A DNA stretch of 7,031 bases from Thermococci archaeon. GTDB lineage: Archaea; Methanobacteriota_B; Thermococci; Thermococcales; Thermococcaceae. Below the pieces are notes generated by a model, which worked only from the letters and a program-made list of their open reading frames with translations, was not told the DNA's origin and did not search any database. How positions within the stretch are numbered: position 1 is the stretch's first letter; every line of letters begins with the position of its first letter. The translations under genes and the position numbers were made by a program. Shown piece after piece: positions 5,887 to 7,031 of this stretch. The stretch covers positions 1 through 7,031 of the forward strand of contig QMUE01000067.1 of NCBI GenBank assembly GCA_003663535.1, written 5' to 3'.

Positions 5887-6235
5887 TGAACTCTCTAATA
5901 TCGGTTAGGTCATGAACTATATACTTCTCATACTCCTTAGACTTCCCGATTCCGGCTGTAAAGGCATCTACCATGGCAAACATTCCCCGTTCCTCATAGG
6001 GCTTTACATCCCACCCGAACTGAGCCATATTTTGTCTAACTTGTACCGGGTGTTCTTCAAGAGCTACATAGATTCCAGGTTCACCCATTTGTAAGCCGTT
6101 CCATAAGAACTGCTGGCTGAATATTGTCTTTCCTGTTCCTGGTCCTCCACTAAGCAAAACTACGTTTCTTTCTGGAATTCCCCCGTGAAGTATTTCATCC
6201 ATTCCGGGAATTCCAGTTTCTACCCTCTTTATCAC
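5831..6235 (-). pseudogene. 5' fragment of the KaiC-like gene (Walker A part)
   Basis: If translated as it stands, the N-terminal piece is 134 residues. The first 123 are native, with Walker A at 30-37 and the acidic pair at 60-61. The last 11 ([11 protein letters not shown]) come from reading into the element, which supplies the TGA stop at 5833-5831. It lacks Walker B and half of the RecA core, so a stable functional product is unlikely. Confidence 0.8.
5839..5858 (+). repeat. Right-end hairpin of the element
   Basis: CCCC-A-CCC pairs with GGG-C-GGGG around a GTAA tetraloop, with one A-C mismatch. The element's end, TTCAC, lies 3 nt after it. The related copy on the minus strand at 4620-4635 keeps the stem with changed loop bases, which supports conservation of the fold. 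Confidence 0.72.
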
Positions 6236-6272
6236 TTTCTCACCCCCTTATAAGAGTTATTTACTGATTTAA

Positions 6273-6336
6273 GCAAGTTTAAAGAGAATAGATATTTTAG
6301 TTACCAATTGGTATTATATTATGAAGATATTTAAAT
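6273..6336 (-). promoter_or_regulatory. Promoter region of the KaiC-like operon with a 12-bp palindrome
   Basis: The 135-bp gap upstream of the KaiC-like gene has TATA-like boxes on the minus strand at about 6336-6329 (TTTAAATA) and 6284-6273 (TCTTTAAACTTG). Between them lies the perfect palindrome TACCAATTGGTA at 6302-6313. If the upstream box is used, the palindrome falls at the start site, where a repressor could act. If the downstream box is used, the leader is about 20 nt and the palindrome is an upstream site. The regulator is unknown. Confidence 0.35.
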
Positions 6337-6348
6337 TTTACGGTGAAA

Positions 6349-6360
6349 GGAAAAAAAACT
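6349..6360 (-). terminator. Oligo-T terminator of the NIP7-like gene
   Basis: Eight consecutive T on the minus strand (6358-6351) start about 12 nt after the stop codon. This is a typical archaeal termination signal and separates the NIP7-like unit from the KaiC-like operon. Confidence 0.55.
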
Positions 6361-6370
6361 CGAAGAACCC

Positions 6371-6871
6371 TCACTTATGTCGTCTTATGAATTCTCCAAT
6401 GTCAGTGATGTTTTTGATGAACTTCCCATTGCTTTTTGGGTTTATAAGACCTAATCCAAGGATTACACCCTCTTCATTTAAGATAACCAGCTTTTTACTC
6501 CCCTGCCAGCTGTACTCTTTGACTCCATTTTTGGGCACGTCTTTGCCGGTTGTGAAGAGGAAAGCTGTTTTTGGCTTTAGAATAGCAAAGTTCTTTTTGA
6601 TATCAACAAAGTAGAAAAACTCGATGTTGGGGTAAAACTTTTCAACAAGGTTTTTGTCAACCTTTATTGTGCCCACAAAGGTTCCAAATGCGTAGGGTTT
6701 TATCTTCAAGCTCTCTATTCCTCTCCAAATTTCCTCGTTTACTGCATAAACATCCCTAAACTTTCCCTCAACTATTCCAAAAAACTCGTGCTTTAGCTCC
6801 CCAAACTTCTCTGCTTCTTTCATTATCAAATCAAACTCCCAAGACGAAACCCTTCTATATTTAAGTTCCAT
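6371..6871 (-). CDS. NIP7-like ribosome-biogenesis protein with PUA domain
   Basis: A 166-residue protein with a mixed alpha/beta N-terminal domain and a C-terminal PUA RNA-binding domain from about residue 95. The conserved pieces [12 protein letters not shown] (95-106), VILGLGLI (136-143) and DIGEFIRR (157-164) match eukaryotic NIP7 (IKPG..., PLGFGVA, ADIGEYVR). NIP7 acts in 60S subunit and 27S pre-rRNA maturation. The archaeal homologue is presumed to bind rRNA in ribosome assembly. I choose ATG 6871, 5 nt after GGTGA (6881-6877). The ATG at 6874 and the GTG at 6880 are too close to, or inside, that SD. The start overlaps the end of the upstream gene by 11 bp, so the two are probably coupled. 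Confidence 0.8.
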   Translation of the reverse strand: MELKYRRVSSWEFDLIMKEAEKFGELKHEFFGIVEGKFRDVYAVNEEIWRGIESLKIKPYAFGTFVGTIKVDKNLVEKFYPNIEFFYFVDIKKNFAILKPKTAFLFTTGKDVPKNGVKEYSWQGSKKLVILNEEGVILGLGLINPKSNGKFIKNITDIGEFIRRHK

Positions 6872-7031
6872 CATATTCACCGCTCAAGAGCCTGTTTAAA
6901 CCCCCTAAATCAGTATTTTCAAACTCCCTCTGAAACTTCAGCCCAAGCTCGGCTATCTCTTCCCTCGTTACTATCTCATCTCCTTCGCCAATTCCCGGGC
7001 AGCTTTCATCATAATATAGCCAGAGCTTTTC
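6861..7031 (-). CDS. 3' end of an unrecognised protein gene (starts beyond the window)
   Basis: The last 56 codons of an open frame end in TAA (6863-6861). It reads [20 protein letters not shown], then a charged helical stretch ([16 protein letters not shown]), and ends [12 protein letters not shown] do not recognise the family. The frame is open to the window edge, has host-like codon use, and overlaps the NIP7-like start by 11 bp; these are the reasons to call it coding. Its partner role with the NIP7-like protein, perhaps in RNA metabolism, is only a guess from position. Confidence 0.65.
   Translation of the reverse strand, partial: EKLWLYYDESCPGIGEGDEIVTREEIAELGLKFQREFENTDLGGLNRLLSGEYDGT

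Larger units (their letters stand above)
5218..6235 (-). pseudogene. KaiC-like RecA-superfamily ATPase gene, interrupted by a 274-bp insertion
   Basis: Two pieces of one gene flank a mobile element. Joining 6235-5867 to 5592-5218 gives a continuous 247-codon ORF. Across the junction it reads [18 protein letters not shown], natural sequence for this single-domain archaeal KaiC-like family. The restored protein has Walker A GGPGTGKT (30-37), the acidic pair in ALEEHP (60-61), Walker B VVVDS with Asp135, and a C-terminal RecA-fold region. Members are thought to be ATPases in signal transduction, acting with the HTH/coiled-coil protein encoded just downstream. The insertion falls after codon 123, between Walker A and Walker B, so neither fragment should be an active ATPase. 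GTG at 6235 is chosen as start because GGGGGTGA is 5 nt upstream. The remaining sequence shows no other damage, so the disruption looks recent or reversible. Confidence 0.88.

Overview
This window looks like the chromosome of a hyperthermophilic euryarchaeon of the order Thermococcales (Pyrococcus/Thermococcus group). The proteins resemble that group closely: V/A-type ATP synthase subunits H and I, SecD/SecF, pyruvoyl SpeD, a KaiC-like ATPase with its HTH partner, and a NIP7 homologue. Genes are AT-rich and tightly packed, with strong Shine-Dalgarno (SD) sequences (GGAGG, GAGGTG), frequent GTG codons near starts, and TATA-type promoter candidates. Species assignment is not possible from this alone.

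Layout, left to right. Positions 1-814 (minus) hold the start of the A-type ATP synthase operon: subunit H, then the first 166 codons of subunit I, cut by the window edge. A 168-bp gap carries the presumed operon promoter and the terminator of the next unit. Positions 983-4052 (minus) hold secF, secD and a TrkA-like NAD-binding protein, overlapping or nearly so, so probably one transcript. A short divergent promoter region separates secF from speD (plus, 4196-4612), which makes S-adenosylmethionine decarboxylase for polyamine synthesis. Positions 4654-6235 (minus) hold a KaiC-like RecA-fold ATPase gene and, downstream, its usual partner, an HTH/coiled-coil regulatory protein. Positions 6371-6871 (minus) hold a NIP7-like PUA-domain protein, overlapped by the 3' end of an unrecognised gene that leaves the window.

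The main discovery is in the KaiC-like gene. A GC-rich block at 5593-5866 (274 bp, about 57% GC by hand count) interrupts it between the Walker A and Walker B motifs. Removing exactly that block restores a 247-codon ORF with no target duplication and no lost base. On the plus strand the block has the plan of an IS200/IS605-family element: a TTTAT target on its left flank, a left-end hairpin, a right-end hairpin, and TTCAC at the right end. It has no room for tnpA or tnpB. Instead it has its own TATA-like promoter and a chain of GNRA-capped hairpins, resembling a solo omega-RNA (TnpB guide RNA) gene. Its presumed guide is the adjoining KaiC-gene sequence.

A second, 32-bp copy of the right end lies in the opposite orientation at 4609-4640, between speD and the HTH gene, and supplies the speD stop codon. 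It is either a relic or a hairpin reused between convergent genes. The element class, the RNA and the guide are inferences from sequence layout. The restored reading frame and the repeated right end can be read directly.
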